In this document: positions 33,935 to 42,360 of the stretch, piece by piece
Position numbering within the stretch: the first letter of the stretch is position 1
How the letters are laid out: each line of letters opens with the position of its first letter
Assembly (NCBI GenBank): GCA_019695295.1
Contig: JAIBAH010000028.1
Location: 1 to 42,361, forward strand
Source of the DNA: Bacteroidia bacterium
GTDB taxonomy: Bacteria > Bacteroidota > Bacteroidia > J057
Direction: 5' to 3'
DNA: 42,361 nucleotides
Notes under the pieces: generated by a model
The model's input: only the letters and a program-made list of their open reading frames with translations
What the model was told of the DNA's origin: nothing
Databases searched by the model: none
Position numbers and translations under genes: made by a program

Positions 33935-35206
33935 ATGGTATTTTTTATTAAAATGAATCAGGGAATCATATTCAGCAGTCAGTGGAATTGTAAGGAAAGA
34001 TTCTTCCGGAAGGGGGCGGTATTCCTGATGTTTATCCTGACGCTTTCCGCTCTCAATGCGCAGCGAAAACCCAAAGTGATACTGATGAAAGAACGCCAGT
34101 CGCTGGAGGGTAAAATCATCCTGATTAATAAATTACTCCTCGAAACTGCCTCCAAAAAGCAAAAATCCCGCAGCGAACTCTCGGTAGTAAATCAGCAACT
34201 TCAATTAAGGGAAAGTCTTATTGAAACCCTGGAAAAAGAAATTCAGGCTCTGGATTTCGATATCATGAATCTGGAAGAAAAAATCTGTCTGATGAATGAA
34301 GATTTAATAAAAATCCGGGAGAATTATGGCAGAATTATCAATACAACTTACCGGCATTTGCATAAACAAAATATCTGGCTCGCCATTTTCAGTTCAGGAA
34401 GTATAAGGGAAGCCTTTCAGCGAATGGTGTATTTCCGTCAGTTTTCGGCTTACCGTAAAAATCAGATTGCCCTGATTGTCAAAACTGAAGAAGAAATTAC
34501 TGTCAGTATTCGGGAATTTGAAGCGGCTATCCGGGAAAAAAGTGAACTGATTGAGGAGAAGAAAAAAGAAATGGAAAGCCTGGAGGAAAGTAAAAGCAAT
34601 AAAATGATTTTGTTTACCCAGCTGAGAAACAAGGAAAATGAATACCGGAACGAGCTGGAACTGCAAAGACTTTCTTTGAAAAACGTACTCGATAACCTGA
34701 AACTGGATGATTCTCCTCCTCCTCCGCCAGCCAAAGCGAAAAATACGGAAGAAAAAGGAAAACCCCAAAAAGTAAATTATGACCCTACGGGAAAGGACTT
34801 TGCTAAAATGAAAGGAAAACTCATGTGGCCGATTCCGGCTTCTCAGGCCGTAGTTACTGAAAAATTCGGTAAGGTAAAAGATGATTTTGACAATGATGTA
34901 CAGAATGACGGTATCACAATCCGTACCGCAAAAGGACAATCGGTAACGGCTGTGTATGAAGGAAAGGTAGCGGCTGTAATGAAAGTCCCAATGAGCGGAA
35001 TGTTAATCATTGTTTCACACGGAGAGTACCGGTCTGCATATACAAATCTGACGGATGTTGCGGTTAAGCCCGGAGAATACGTAAAGTCCGGTCAGGTAAT
35101 CGGAAATGTACGCCTTGATCCGAGAACAGACGAGTCGGTTTTTCAGTTTTTGATTCATCGTCCGCCTTCCTATCTCAATCCCTTGCAATGGCTGATTAAA
35201 AATTAA
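33935..35206 (+). CDS. EnvC-like murein hydrolase activator (degenerate M23/LytM domain)
   Basis: Periplasmic protein of 423 residues from 33935 (33953 is also possible) with a signal peptide ending SALNAQ. Residues about 55-280 are coiled coil (KERQSLEGKIILINKLLLET onward), then a Pro-rich linker DSPPPPPAKAK and a LytM domain (about 295-420). The LytM zinc ligands are missing: the usual HxxxD is NDGITI-like and the HxH position reads SHGEYRSAYTNL, where Asn replaces the second His. EnvC-type proteins with such dead domains activate cell-wall amidases at division (family knowledge), so the same role is inferred. First gene of the run; DinB follows after four bases. Confidence 0.87.
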   Translation: MVFFIKMNQGIIFSSQWNCKERFFRKGAVFLMFILTLSALNAQRKPKVILMKERQSLEGKIILINKLLLETASKKQKSRSELSVVNQQLQLRESLIETLEKEIQALDFDIMNLEEKICLMNEDLIKIRENYGRIINTTYRHLHKQNIWLAIFSSGSIREAFQRMVYFRQFSAYRKNQIALIVKTEEEITVSIREFEAAIREKSELIEEKKKEMESLEESKSNKMILFTQLRNKENEYRNELELQRLSLKNVLDNLKLDDSPPPPPAKAKNTEEKGKPQKVNYDPTGKDFAKMKGKLMWPIPASQAVVTEKFGKVKDDFDNDVQNDGITIRTAKGQSVTAVYEGKVAAVMKVPMSGMLIIVSHGEYRSAYTNLTDVAVKPGEYVKSGQVIGNVRLDPRTDESVFQFLIHRPPSYLNPLQWLIKN

Positions 35207-35210
35207 TTTT

Positions 35211-35780
35211 ATGAATAATGCTGATTTCATTTCAGAAACGCTCAGAGAAGGAAAAAATATTTCCGAAGCCGTAGCGCAAAAATTCGGCAATCTTTCCCCC
35301 GAACTCCAGAATACCCGGCCTGCGCCGGATAAATGGAGTATAGGTCAGTGCCTCGATCATCTGATTGTGTTAAATTCAACGTATTTTGAAGTGCTCAGTC
35401 AGTTAGAGGCCGGAACTTATCAGCCTTCATTTTGGGCTAAAATCAGTCCTTTCAGCGGAATGTTTGGGAATATGCTGATAAAATCCATTGACCCTCAGAA
35501 TATTACCAAAGTCAAGACTCAGCCTGTTTGGGAACCTTCCCAAAGTAATGTTTCCGAAGATATCGTTTCCCGCTTTTTAAGCAACCATGAAATTTTAATG
35601 AATAAACTTGGGAAACTAACGGCGGTAAACCTGAATAAAACAATTATTTCCTCTCCTGCTGCCGGGTTTATCACTTATTCCTTATATTCTTTGTACAAAA
35701 TTTTGATTCTACATGAAAAAAGACATATTTTGCAGGCTGAAAATGTCTTAAAAACGATTTCAGATGCTAATAAACGATAA
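35211..35780 (+). CDS. DinB/DfsB-like four-helix protein
   Basis: Cytoplasmic four-helix-bundle protein of 189 residues of the DinB superfamily, many of which are metal-dependent thiol-processing enzymes. The metal histidines are visible: CLDHLIVLN in the second helix and LHEKRHILQAE (HxxxH) near the C-terminus. The region RPAPDKWSIGQCLDHL is the usual N-terminal signature. The reaction is unknown. It starts four bases after the EnvC-like stop and its end overlaps the MFS start by 17 bases. Confidence 0.84.
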   Translation: MNNADFISETLREGKNISEAVAQKFGNLSPELQNTRPAPDKWSIGQCLDHLIVLNSTYFEVLSQLEAGTYQPSFWAKISPFSGMFGNMLIKSIDPQNITKVKTQPVWEPSQSNVSEDIVSRFLSNHEILMNKLGKLTAVNLNKTIISSPAAGFITYSLYSLYKILILHEKRHILQAENVLKTISDANKR

Positions 35781-37080
35781 AAAAACCATCAATGCCTGGT
35801 GCTTCTATGACTGGGCAAACTCTGCTTACTCTCTTGTCATTACTTCCACTATTTTTCCCATTTACTACCTTGTAGCCACAAGGGCTCAGTTTAACGGGGA
35901 TATTGTCCGCTTTTTTGGGTTTCCTATCACCAATTCGGTATTGTTTTCCTATTCGATTTCGGTGTCTTATCTGCTGATTGCTTTTATCTCGCCTCTGTTA
36001 TCGGGTATTGCAGATTATGGCGGCAAAAAAAGGCGGTTTATGCAATTGTTTGTAATGATAGGTTCGCTCGCCTGTATTTCCCTCTTCTGGTTCAATGGCA
36101 AAAATGTTGAGCTGGGTGTCATCGCCTTTGGACTGGCAACGTTGGGGTATTCGGGAAGTATCGTTTTTTACAATGCTTTTCTCCCCGAAATTGTAACCGA
36201 AGATTTATATGATAAAGTAAGTGCAAGGGGATTTTCCTTTGGTTATGTAGGAAGTGTATTGCTGCTGGTAATTAACCTTATTATTATACAGTTTCATGAA
36301 AGCATAGGGATTTCGAAAGACCTTGCTACCCGGCTTGCTTTTCTGATGGTTGGTTTCTGGTGGATAGGGTTTTCCATGATTACTTTCTTCCATATCAAAG
36401 ACAGGCACCGGAACAAAGTGGGCTTTAATCCGGAAATTCTGGTAAAAGGATTTAATGAAATCGGAAAAGTATTCCGGTACGTTATCACTCAGAAGAATAT
36501 TCTGTTGTTTTTATCCTCTTTTTTCTTTTACAGTATGGGCGTACAGACGATTATGTTTCTGGCGGCCACTTTTGCAGAAAAAGAACTGAAAATGGAAGGC
36601 GCAGAACTGATTTTAATTGTATTGATATTACAACTTGTAGCGATTGCCGGGGCATATCTCTTCGCGAAAATATCGGAACGGTTCGGTAATAAAATATCCC
36701 TTATGATTCTACTGGTGATTTGGGTTGTAACCTGCTTTGTGGCTTATATTATTAACACCAAGCTGGAGTTTTATCTTGTGGCGGCTGTAATTGGTTCTAT
36801 CATGGGAGGGATTCAGTCTATGTCCCGTTCTACTTATTCCAAACTGATTCCGGAAGGGACAAAAGACAATGCTTCTTTCTTTAGTTTTTATGATTTTCTG
36901 GAAAAAATAGCCATCGTAATCGGTACATTCTCTTATGGTTATATAGAAATGCTTACAGGTTCTATGCGAAACAGCATTTTGGTGTTGGGGATTTTCTTTG
37001 TGGTGGGGGTGATATTTATGGGCCTCACCCGAATCGGAAGAGAGAATAAAAACGAAAATCCAATCCTTGCGGAAATCTAA
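35764..37080 (+). CDS. UMF1-type MFS transporter
   Basis: Multi-pass membrane transporter of 438 residues, with about 12 hydrophobic helices. The N-terminus INAWCFYDWANSAYSLVITS is diagnostic of the UMF1 (Atg22-like) family, and the loop SGIADYGGKKRRFMQ is the MFS A-motif. GGIQSMSRSTYSKLIPEG lies in the second half. Substrate unknown; relatives are thought to export amino acids or other metabolites. Start codon at 35764 overlaps the DinB gene in a different frame, indicating coupled translation. Confidence 0.9.
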   Translation: MLINDKKTINAWCFYDWANSAYSLVITSTIFPIYYLVATRAQFNGDIVRFFGFPITNSVLFSYSISVSYLLIAFISPLLSGIADYGGKKRRFMQLFVMIGSLACISLFWFNGKNVELGVIAFGLATLGYSGSIVFYNAFLPEIVTEDLYDKVSARGFSFGYVGSVLLLVINLIIIQFHESIGISKDLATRLAFLMVGFWWIGFSMITFFHIKDRHRNKVGFNPEILVKGFNEIGKVFRYVITQKNILLFLSSFFFYSMGVQTIMFLAATFAEKELKMEGAELILIVLILQLVAIAGAYLFAKISERFGNKISLMILLVIWVVTCFVAYIINTKLEFYLVAAVIGSIMGGIQSMSRSTYSKLIPEGTKDNASFFSFYDFLEKIAIVIGTFSYGYIEMLTGSMRNSILVLGIFFVVGVIFMGLTRIGRENKNENPILAEI

Positions 37081-37106
37081 TTACAGAAACCCGGTCAAAG
37101 GCTAAT

Positions 37107-38051
37107 ATGAATATTCAGAAAATTATTTTTTCCCCTGATTTTGAATTTGCAAATGCAGTTGCTGAAGTATGGGAATATCAGTATCATCAGAATCCCGTTC
37201 TGAGGAAATACTGTGATTTATTAGGGCGAAGTGAACTTACCTTTATGCCGGTTTCATTTTTTAAGGAGTTTGAAGTGAAAACGGGAAAATGGAAAGAGGA
37301 AGCCGTTTTTGAAAGCAGCGGAACTACCGGTCAGATTCCCTCGAGGCATTATGTCAAAGACCTTGAACTTTATAAAAAACTGAGTATTGAGGGATTTCAT
37401 CAGTTTTTTGCAGATAAACAATACAAAATCCTGGCCTTATTGCCTTCTTATCTGGAACGGAAAAATGCCTCTTTAGTCAAAATGGCTACGGATTGGATGG
37501 AGGCATTCGGAAGTCCGGGAAGTGGATTTTATCTTCATAATTTTGACGAACTGGAAAAAGCAATAGTGGAATCGGAGGGCGAGGATTTGCTTGTCATTGG
37601 GGTGGCATTTGCGCTCCTTGATTTTACGGAAACAGTCCCGGTGCATTTTCCTGACGGTACGATAGTCATGGAAACCGGAGGGATGAAAGGCCGGAAAGAA
37701 GAGTTAATCCGGAAAGAGTTACATCAAAAACTTTGCGATAATACCGGCCTGAAAAATATCGCTTCGGAGTATGGAATGACGGAGCTGATGAGTCAGGCTT
37801 ATGCCATAAAAGACGGGCGTTTCCGTACTCCTCCCTGGATGAAGGTCGTTATTACTGATGTCAATCTTCCGAATAAAATGCTGCCTGACACACAGGCCGG
37901 AAGAATCAATATTATCGATTTGGGAAATGTACACTCCTGTGCTTTTATTGGCACTGATGATGTGGGCGTTTGCCATGAAGATGGTACTTTTGAGGTGTAT
38001 GGCAGGATAGAAAATGCGGAACTGAGAGGCTGTAGTCTGATGTATGTTTAA
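37107..38051 (+). CDS. LuxE/PaaK-like acyl-activating protein
   Basis: 314-residue protein of the ANL adenylating superfamily, close to LuxE-type acyl-protein synthetases. The P-loop-like phosphate motif is FESSGTTGQIPSRH (about 70-83). The later adenylate-contact stretch is IASEYGMTELMSQAY, followed by INIIDLGNVHSCAFIGTDDVG and GRIENAELRGCSLMY. The start VLRKYCDLLGRSELTFMPVSFFKEF, shorter than PaaK, fits LuxE. It probably activates an acyl group for transfer, but donor and acceptor are unknown. Neighbours (MFS transporter, O-antigen ligase, SGNH hydrolase) allow a role in acylating a surface glycan, as inference only. Confidence 0.78.
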   Translation: MNIQKIIFSPDFEFANAVAEVWEYQYHQNPVLRKYCDLLGRSELTFMPVSFFKEFEVKTGKWKEEAVFESSGTTGQIPSRHYVKDLELYKKLSIEGFHQFFADKQYKILALLPSYLERKNASLVKMATDWMEAFGSPGSGFYLHNFDELEKAIVESEGEDLLVIGVAFALLDFTETVPVHFPDGTIVMETGGMKGRKEELIRKELHQKLCDNTGLKNIASEYGMTELMSQAYAIKDGRFRTPPWMKVVITDVNLPNKMLPDTQAGRINIIDLGNVHSCAFIGTDDVGVCHEDGTFEVYGRIENAELRGCSLMYV

Positions 38052-38058
38052 GAATTAA

Positions 38059-38089
38059 TTTCAGTCTTTGGAAAATGTCATTATCTTTG
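38059..38089 (+). promoter_or_regulatory. Internal promoter before the O-antigen ligase gene
   Basis: TATCTTTG at 38082-38089 is a perfect -7 element; the -33 position (TTTC, 38059-38062) is weak. It would give a leader of about 35 bases before the ATG at 38129. Confidence 0.5.
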
Positions 38090-38128
38090 TACGAATTTGA
38101 AGTTTGAAACGCTTACTCTAAGGATATT

Positions 38129-40327
38129 ATGGCAAAAAAAGTGATAAAAAAACCGGCGAACAGTACGGATTCTCCCCTTAAATCCAATCCTCAGATGATT
38201 TTGCCCTGGGTATTGATTATTCCGGTTTTAATGATTCTCGGGCTGTATTTTTACAATGTGCTCGACCCTACGCTTATGCCTAAGTATATGGGAATAATGG
38301 GATTTGTGCTGATATTCTTTTTCTATAAAGGAGTTGTTAAAAACAATTTACCCCTGATTGATACGATAAAAAATGACCGGTTCTGGTGGGTTTATCTGGC
38401 GTTTCTCTTCTTTACTGCACTCAGTATTTCCGGCTCTGCATTACTCGGGGACGGACTTTTTGAATGGGCAAAATACCTGATGGGCTTTGGGCTTATCTTC
38501 CTCTGGGTACTGAGTTATTCCAAAACGGAAAATGAGCAATCGGTAAGAAGGGACTTTTCCAGAGTAATTACTGCAATGGCATTATTTGCCGGACTCATTG
38601 GGTTATATCAATTCACAGATGTATTAATACAATCCGGCTTTCAGCACGATAAACTCTATCAGGTATCCGGTTTTTTTGCCCACAGAAATATTTATTGTGA
38701 GTCTTTGTTTTTGTGCCTGCCTTTTTCTTTCTATTCTGCAATGTACGACCGGAATGCTGTATTCCGGCGGATTGCTTATGGGATTACTTTTGTTCTCCTG
38801 CTCCTGTGTCTTGCTTTACTGTCAAGAGCGGTTTGGATCGCTTTGGGCGGGAGTTTTCTGTTGATTACTGTTTTTTTTATTCTGATGGAATATCCTCTGT
38901 GGAAAAAAGATGAGGAATTAAAGAAAAAAGAGGTTTCCCTGTTGCTAAAAATCGGCCTCTTAGGGCTTGTTTCGATAGGAGTAGTGCTTATTTATGGGTA
39001 TATTACGAATAAAGCCACGATTTCCGGATTTATTGACTCTATTACACAGGTTAATTATTATCAGAACTGGGACAGAATGCAGAAATGGCGGGATAGTTAT
39101 ACGCTGTTTAAGGAAAATCCATGGTTAGGGATTGGCATAGGCGACTGGAAGATTGATATCCTTCGGTTTCCTCCAAAAAACTCTGTGGCAGAAGCAGGTT
39201 TTCTGTTTTTTCAGCGGCCTCATAACGATTATTTGTGGGTTTTGTCGGAGTCGGGTATTTTTGCCTTTATGGCTTACTGTGGTCTGTTTTTTTCGGCTTT
39301 ATTCAAAGTTGCCAGAAGGCTGAGACAACCGGCTGATAATGAGAAGCGGTATTATCTCTATCTTCTGACCGCCGGACTTTTGGGGTATATGATTTTTTCG
39401 TTTTTCTCTTTTTCCAAAGAAAGAATAGAAGAAGTAGTGCTTTTGAGTGTTATTTTTGCGGCAATTCTGCTGGAAAGCAGGTCTTTACCCCAAATAAAAA
39501 CTTCGGCTCAGCCGGCGGACAGGGGATTGGGTGTAGTTCTGACTGCGCTTTTTGCATTATTGTTTTATGTTGGCTACACCCGTATGGAAGGGGAAATGAT
39601 ACTGGTTAAATTTCAGGATAGTAATGAAAGAAATAATATAAAAGAATCTATACGACTGGCTGAAAAGGCTTACCGTCCGCTCTATCAGATGGATCCTGTA
39701 AGTGCGCCAATCCGTTTTTTTTCGGGAACGGGTTATCTTAAGCTTAAGGATTTCAAAACGGCTACGAAACATCTTGAGGAAGCTTATGCTTTGTCTCCGT
39801 ATCATGTTCAGGTGATGAATAATCTGGCTGGATGTTATTATACATTCGGTGAGGTGGACAAAGCAGAGAAAATGTATAAGGAGGCCAGTGAACTTGCCCC
39901 GAAATATACAGATGTTTTACTGAGCTACGGAGTAGTCGTTTTTAATAAAAAAGGAGCGGAAAATGAACAGAACGGCTTTGTCATTACGGCAAAAGTAGAT
40001 ACTCTGGAAACCAGGGAAAATTACAAAACCCAGCTCAGAACAATGGCGGATAAAATCACTGCGGATATTCTGAATAAAACTCCGGACTCTTTGCTGAGAA
40101 ATGAGGTGGCCAGAATCATGAAAAATGAACGGGAGTATATTCCGATTGCCCGGCGTTCGTCGGGAAAGCGTCTTTTTGCTGTTCAGTTATATGCCGAAGC
40201 ATTATATAAGCTCTATACTCAGCAAAAAATCAGTGAAGCGGAACATGAAGCGCTGAAAATTAAGTATAATTGTGATTTACTGAATCAAAATACGGAAAAA
40301 AATAATATTCAAATCAGTCTTCCATGA
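38129..40327 (+). CDS. O-antigen ligase/polymerase-like protein with TPR region
   Basis: Integral membrane protein of 732 residues. Ten or more hydrophobic helices fill about 25-490 (MILPWVLIIPVLMILGLYFY onward). The Wzy_C/WaaL signature is in the large loop: PWLGIGIGDWKIDI, then FFQRPHNDYLWVLSESGIFA. An earlier conserved stretch is VSGFFAHRNIYCESLFL. The last about 200 residues carry TPR-like repeats (FKTATKHLEEAYALSPYHVQ, then VDKAEKMYKEASELAPKYTD). This combination is common in Bacteroidota and in PglL/WaaL-type enzymes. Lipid-linked glycan ligation or polymerisation is inferred. The stop overlaps the SGNH start by four bases. Confidence 0.85.
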   Translation: MAKKVIKKPANSTDSPLKSNPQMILPWVLIIPVLMILGLYFYNVLDPTLMPKYMGIMGFVLIFFFYKGVVKNNLPLIDTIKNDRFWWVYLAFLFFTALSISGSALLGDGLFEWAKYLMGFGLIFLWVLSYSKTENEQSVRRDFSRVITAMALFAGLIGLYQFTDVLIQSGFQHDKLYQVSGFFAHRNIYCESLFLCLPFSFYSAMYDRNAVFRRIAYGITFVLLLLCLALLSRAVWIALGGSFLLITVFFILMEYPLWKKDEELKKKEVSLLLKIGLLGLVSIGVVLIYGYITNKATISGFIDSITQVNYYQNWDRMQKWRDSYTLFKENPWLGIGIGDWKIDILRFPPKNSVAEAGFLFFQRPHNDYLWVLSESGIFAFMAYCGLFFSALFKVARRLRQPADNEKRYYLYLLTAGLLGYMIFSFFSFSKERIEEVVLLSVIFAAILLESRSLPQIKTSAQPADRGLGVVLTALFALLFYVGYTRMEGEMILVKFQDSNERNNIKESIRLAEKAYRPLYQMDPVSAPIRFFSGTGYLKLKDFKTATKHLEEAYALSPYHVQVMNNLAGCYYTFGEVDKAEKMYKEASELAPKYTDVLLSYGVVVFNKKGAENEQNGFVITAKVDTLETRENYKTQLRTMADKITADILNKTPDSLLRNEVARIMKNEREYIPIARRSSGKRLFAVQLYAEALYKLYTQQKISEAEHEALKIKYNCDLLNQNTEKNNIQISLP

Positions 40328-41049
40328 AACGATTTTCTCTGATTTCTACGATATTGCTCCTGATGGTTTTGGGGAATTATGGCTGTGGTACAAAAATTCC
40401 GCCGGTAAAAGAGTCAATTCCGGTATTTCAGGATACGATGAAGATAACTTACCTCGCCCTTGGGGATTCCTATACCAAAGGAGAATCTGTTCCTTTATCA
40501 CAGAGTTTCCCCTATCTTCTAAAGAGTGCTTTGGAAAAGGGCCCGCTGATACAGGTAAAAGGGCTGAAAGTGGTGGCTCAGACTGGTTGGACTACCCGTA
40601 ATCTGCTGACAGCAATCGACAATACGCCTTTGGACGCGCCTTACAGTTTTGTGACTTTGTTGATTGGGGTAAATAATCAGTATCAAAAAATCCCTGTTGC
40701 TACCTATCATCAGGAATTGCCTGCTCTCATTTCCAAAGCAATTGAATTTGCGGGGGGAGATACTTCCCGGGTGTGTATGGTCAGTATTCCGGATTATGCC
40801 TGTACGCCTTATGGTCAGGCAAACTCTCCTCAAAGTATTTCTCCTCAGATAGATCAGTATAATGAAATTGGAAAAATGTATGCCGGTCAGTTTCATGTTG
40901 AATGGGTTGATATTACGGACATTTCCCGCAGAGGGGTAGCTGAGCCGGGGCTTGTGGCTAATGACGGACTTCATCCTTCCGGGCTGCAATATCAGAAATG
41001 GGTGGAAAGAATTCATTCCAGGGTTACTTTATTATTAAAAAAACAATGA
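40324..41049 (+). CDS. SGNH/GDSL hydrolase, probable lipoprotein
   Basis: Exported esterase-type hydrolase of 241 residues. The first 22 residues form a signal with NYGC, a relaxed lipobox, so it is probably lipid-anchored. SGNH blocks: block I ALGDSYTKGES with Ser49; block II around QTGWTTRNLL; block III LIGVNNQYQ; block V ANDGLHPSG with Asp214 and His217. All catalytic residues are present. Such enzymes remove acetyl or other acyl groups from glycans or lipids (family knowledge); the substrate is unknown. It overlaps the genes on both sides by four bases (ATGA). Confidence 0.87.
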   Translation: MKRFSLISTILLLMVLGNYGCGTKIPPVKESIPVFQDTMKITYLALGDSYTKGESVPLSQSFPYLLKSALEKGPLIQVKGLKVVAQTGWTTRNLLTAIDNTPLDAPYSFVTLLIGVNNQYQKIPVATYHQELPALISKAIEFAGGDTSRVCMVSIPDYACTPYGQANSPQSISPQIDQYNEIGKMYAGQFHVEWVDITDISRRGVAEPGLVANDGLHPSGLQYQKWVERIHSRVTLLLKKQ

Positions 41050-41582
41050 GTTTTATTACCTCTTTCTTCAAAAAGTTATTTTCTTCTTCCGGGAAAAAAA
41101 GTCCTTCTTCTAAAACGGAGGTGTCTCCGAAGTCCGATTTTCCGGCTTCTGAGGCCTTTTTTAGTCCCGGACCGGATTGTATGAACTGCATTATTGACAG
41201 TCTGAATCTGGCTAAAAAAAGTGTGGATATTTGTGTGTTTACTATTAGTGATGACCGGATCAGTAAGGCGATCGTGGCGTGTCATACCCGGAATGTAAAA
41301 GTAAGGGTACTGACGGATGACGAGAAAAGCAGTGATTTAGGCTCAGATATCGGAACGTTTTCCAAAAAAGGAATCTCCGTAAAAACCGACCGCTCAGAAG
41401 CGCATCTTCATCATAAGTTTATGATTGTGGATAAAAAAATCCTAGTGAACGGAAGCTATAACTGGACGAGAAGTGCCGCTGACTTCAATGAGGAAAACCT
41501 TGTTCTGACTTATGAACCGGGGTTAATCCGGGCTTTTTCACAGGAATTTGAGCAGTTATGGAAAAAATGTGAGGATTTTTGA
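41046..41582 (+). CDS. Phospholipase D-like protein with one HKD motif
   Basis: 178 residues from the ATG at 41046, which overlaps the SGNH stop as ATGA; the longer frame from 40998 is unlikely. After a basic, Ser/Lys-rich leader (about 1-40) comes one PLD domain: DSLNLAKKSVDICVFTISD, VKVRVLTDDEKSSDLG and the HKD site HHKFMIVDKKILVNGSYNW (His122, Lys124, Asp129), then NEENLVLTYEP. Single-HKD proteins of this size act as dimers and include nucleases (Nuc) and cardiolipin hydrolases (MitoPLD). Which of these applies is not clear. Last gene of the run. Confidence 0.86.
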   Translation: MSFITSFFKKLFSSSGKKSPSSKTEVSPKSDFPASEAFFSPGPDCMNCIIDSLNLAKKSVDICVFTISDDRISKAIVACHTRNVKVRVLTDDEKSSDLGSDIGTFSKKGISVKTDRSEAHLHHKFMIVDKKILVNGSYNWTRSAADFNEENLVLTYEPGLIRAFSQEFEQLWKKCEDF

Positions 41583-41630
41583 GGGGGGGTACTAAAAGGA
41601 AGAAATGTCAATTTCATAGCGAACAGCGTA

Positions 41631-41664
41631 AAATGTCATTTCGACATTAGGAGAAATGGCATTT
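41631..41664. repeat. Palindrome upstream of the RAYT gene
   Basis: AAATGTCATTTC (41631-41642) pairs with GAAATGGCATTT (41653-41664): 12 bp with one G-U, a 10-base loop. TTTTA follows. Part of the left arm (AAATGTCA) is also at 41613-41620. It may be a REP-type palindrome served by the adjacent transposase, or the terminator of the preceding run. Confidence 0.6.
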
Positions 41665-41671
41665 TTTATAC

Positions 41672-41709
41672 TACTTTGCTTTATATTTACTACTTTTCTT
41701 TATATTTAA
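41672..41709. repeat. 19-bp tandem direct repeat
   Basis: TACTTTGCTTTATATTTAC (41672-41690) is followed at once by TACTTTTCTTTATATTTAA (41691-41709), two differences. It lies just before the RAYT ATG and may contain its promoter region. Confidence 0.6.
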
Positions 41710-41723
41710 TTTAGCTGTCAGAA

Positions 41724-42155
41724 ATGAAAAATTATTACGCACCCATCATTGAAGAGCAGACTTATCATATTTATAACCGTGCAAATAATAAAGATATTCT
41801 GTTTTACAATTCAAAAAGTTATGAGCTGTTTTTAAAAAAATTTGCACTATATTTGGGCGAATATTTAGAGGTTTATGCTTATTGTTTAATGCAAAATCAT
41901 TTTCATTTGCTTGTGCGTGTTAAGCCTTCTGAAGAGGTAAATGCTTGCTTTCGGAAAGATTTGCTTGTAAAAGGAACTGTTTCTAAACGTTTTTTAGCAT
42001 GGCTGGAGGGAAAAGGGGTATTGAGTGTGGAAGAGATTATAGTTGAACGTTTTCGTTCTTTTTTCATTAGTTATGCCAAGTCATTTAGCCAGTATACTAA
42101 TCACAAAGGCGCACTGTTTATGCGACCTTTTAAACGTATTTGGGTAGATAGTTGA
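41724..42155 (+). pseudogene. REP-associated tyrosine transposase (RAYT, IS200-like), 3' end lost
   Basis: Y1 transposase of the RAYT group, single-strand HUH nuclease related to IS200/IS605 TnpA. 143 residues remain: QTYHIYNRANNKDILF at the front, the HUH motif MQNHFHLLVRV, and FSQYTNHKGALFMRPFKRIW towards the end. Family members are about 180-230 residues and continue after this point with a stretch around YIHHNP, which is missing. The frame ends VDS-stop exactly where an IS3-type end begins (42157), so an insertion has cut the gene. The product is unlikely to work unless the truncated form keeps activity. Confidence 0.85.
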
Positions 42156-42243
42156 TTGAGGTGTACCCCAATCTTTGGACAGCCAAACAGCTAAAATTAA
42201 ACTTGAAAATACAGTCAATTCTAAACGGTGAGCGAAAAAAGGG

Positions 42244-42276
42244 ATTCTGAGGCTGCGTCAGCTTAAGCCTCGGAAT
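42244..42276. terminator. Bidirectional hairpin inside the IS end
   Basis: ATTCTGAGGCT (42244-42254) pairs with AGCCTCGGAAT (42266-42276), 11 bp with one G-U. T-runs follow on both strands (TTTCTTTTTTTT on plus, CCCTTTTTT on minus). It lies after the transposase stop, so it probably ends IS transcription and blocks read-through from the flank. Confidence 0.75.
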
Positions 42277-42303
42277 TTCTTTTTTTTGCGCTTTTATACC
42301 CCA

Positions 42304-42360
42304 TTAATTCTTGTCTGCACGATAGACCTCTTTGGGCGTTTTAAAGTCTAATGCCTGGTG
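42304..42360 (-). CDS. C-terminal 18 codons of an IS3-type transposase
   Basis: Reading from the right edge on the minus strand gives HQALDFKTPKEVYRADKN then TAA at 42304-42306. HQxLxxKTPxEVY is the usual end of IS3-family OrfB (rve integrase core). The catalytic DDE part is outside the window. Confidence 0.75.
   Translation of the reverse strand, partial: HQALDFKTPKEVYRADKN

Noticed and set aside
40998-41045. Upstream extension of the PLD-like gene
   Set aside because: The extra 16 codons overlap the SGNH gene, while the ATG at 41046 gives the ATGA coupling seen elsewhere in this run.
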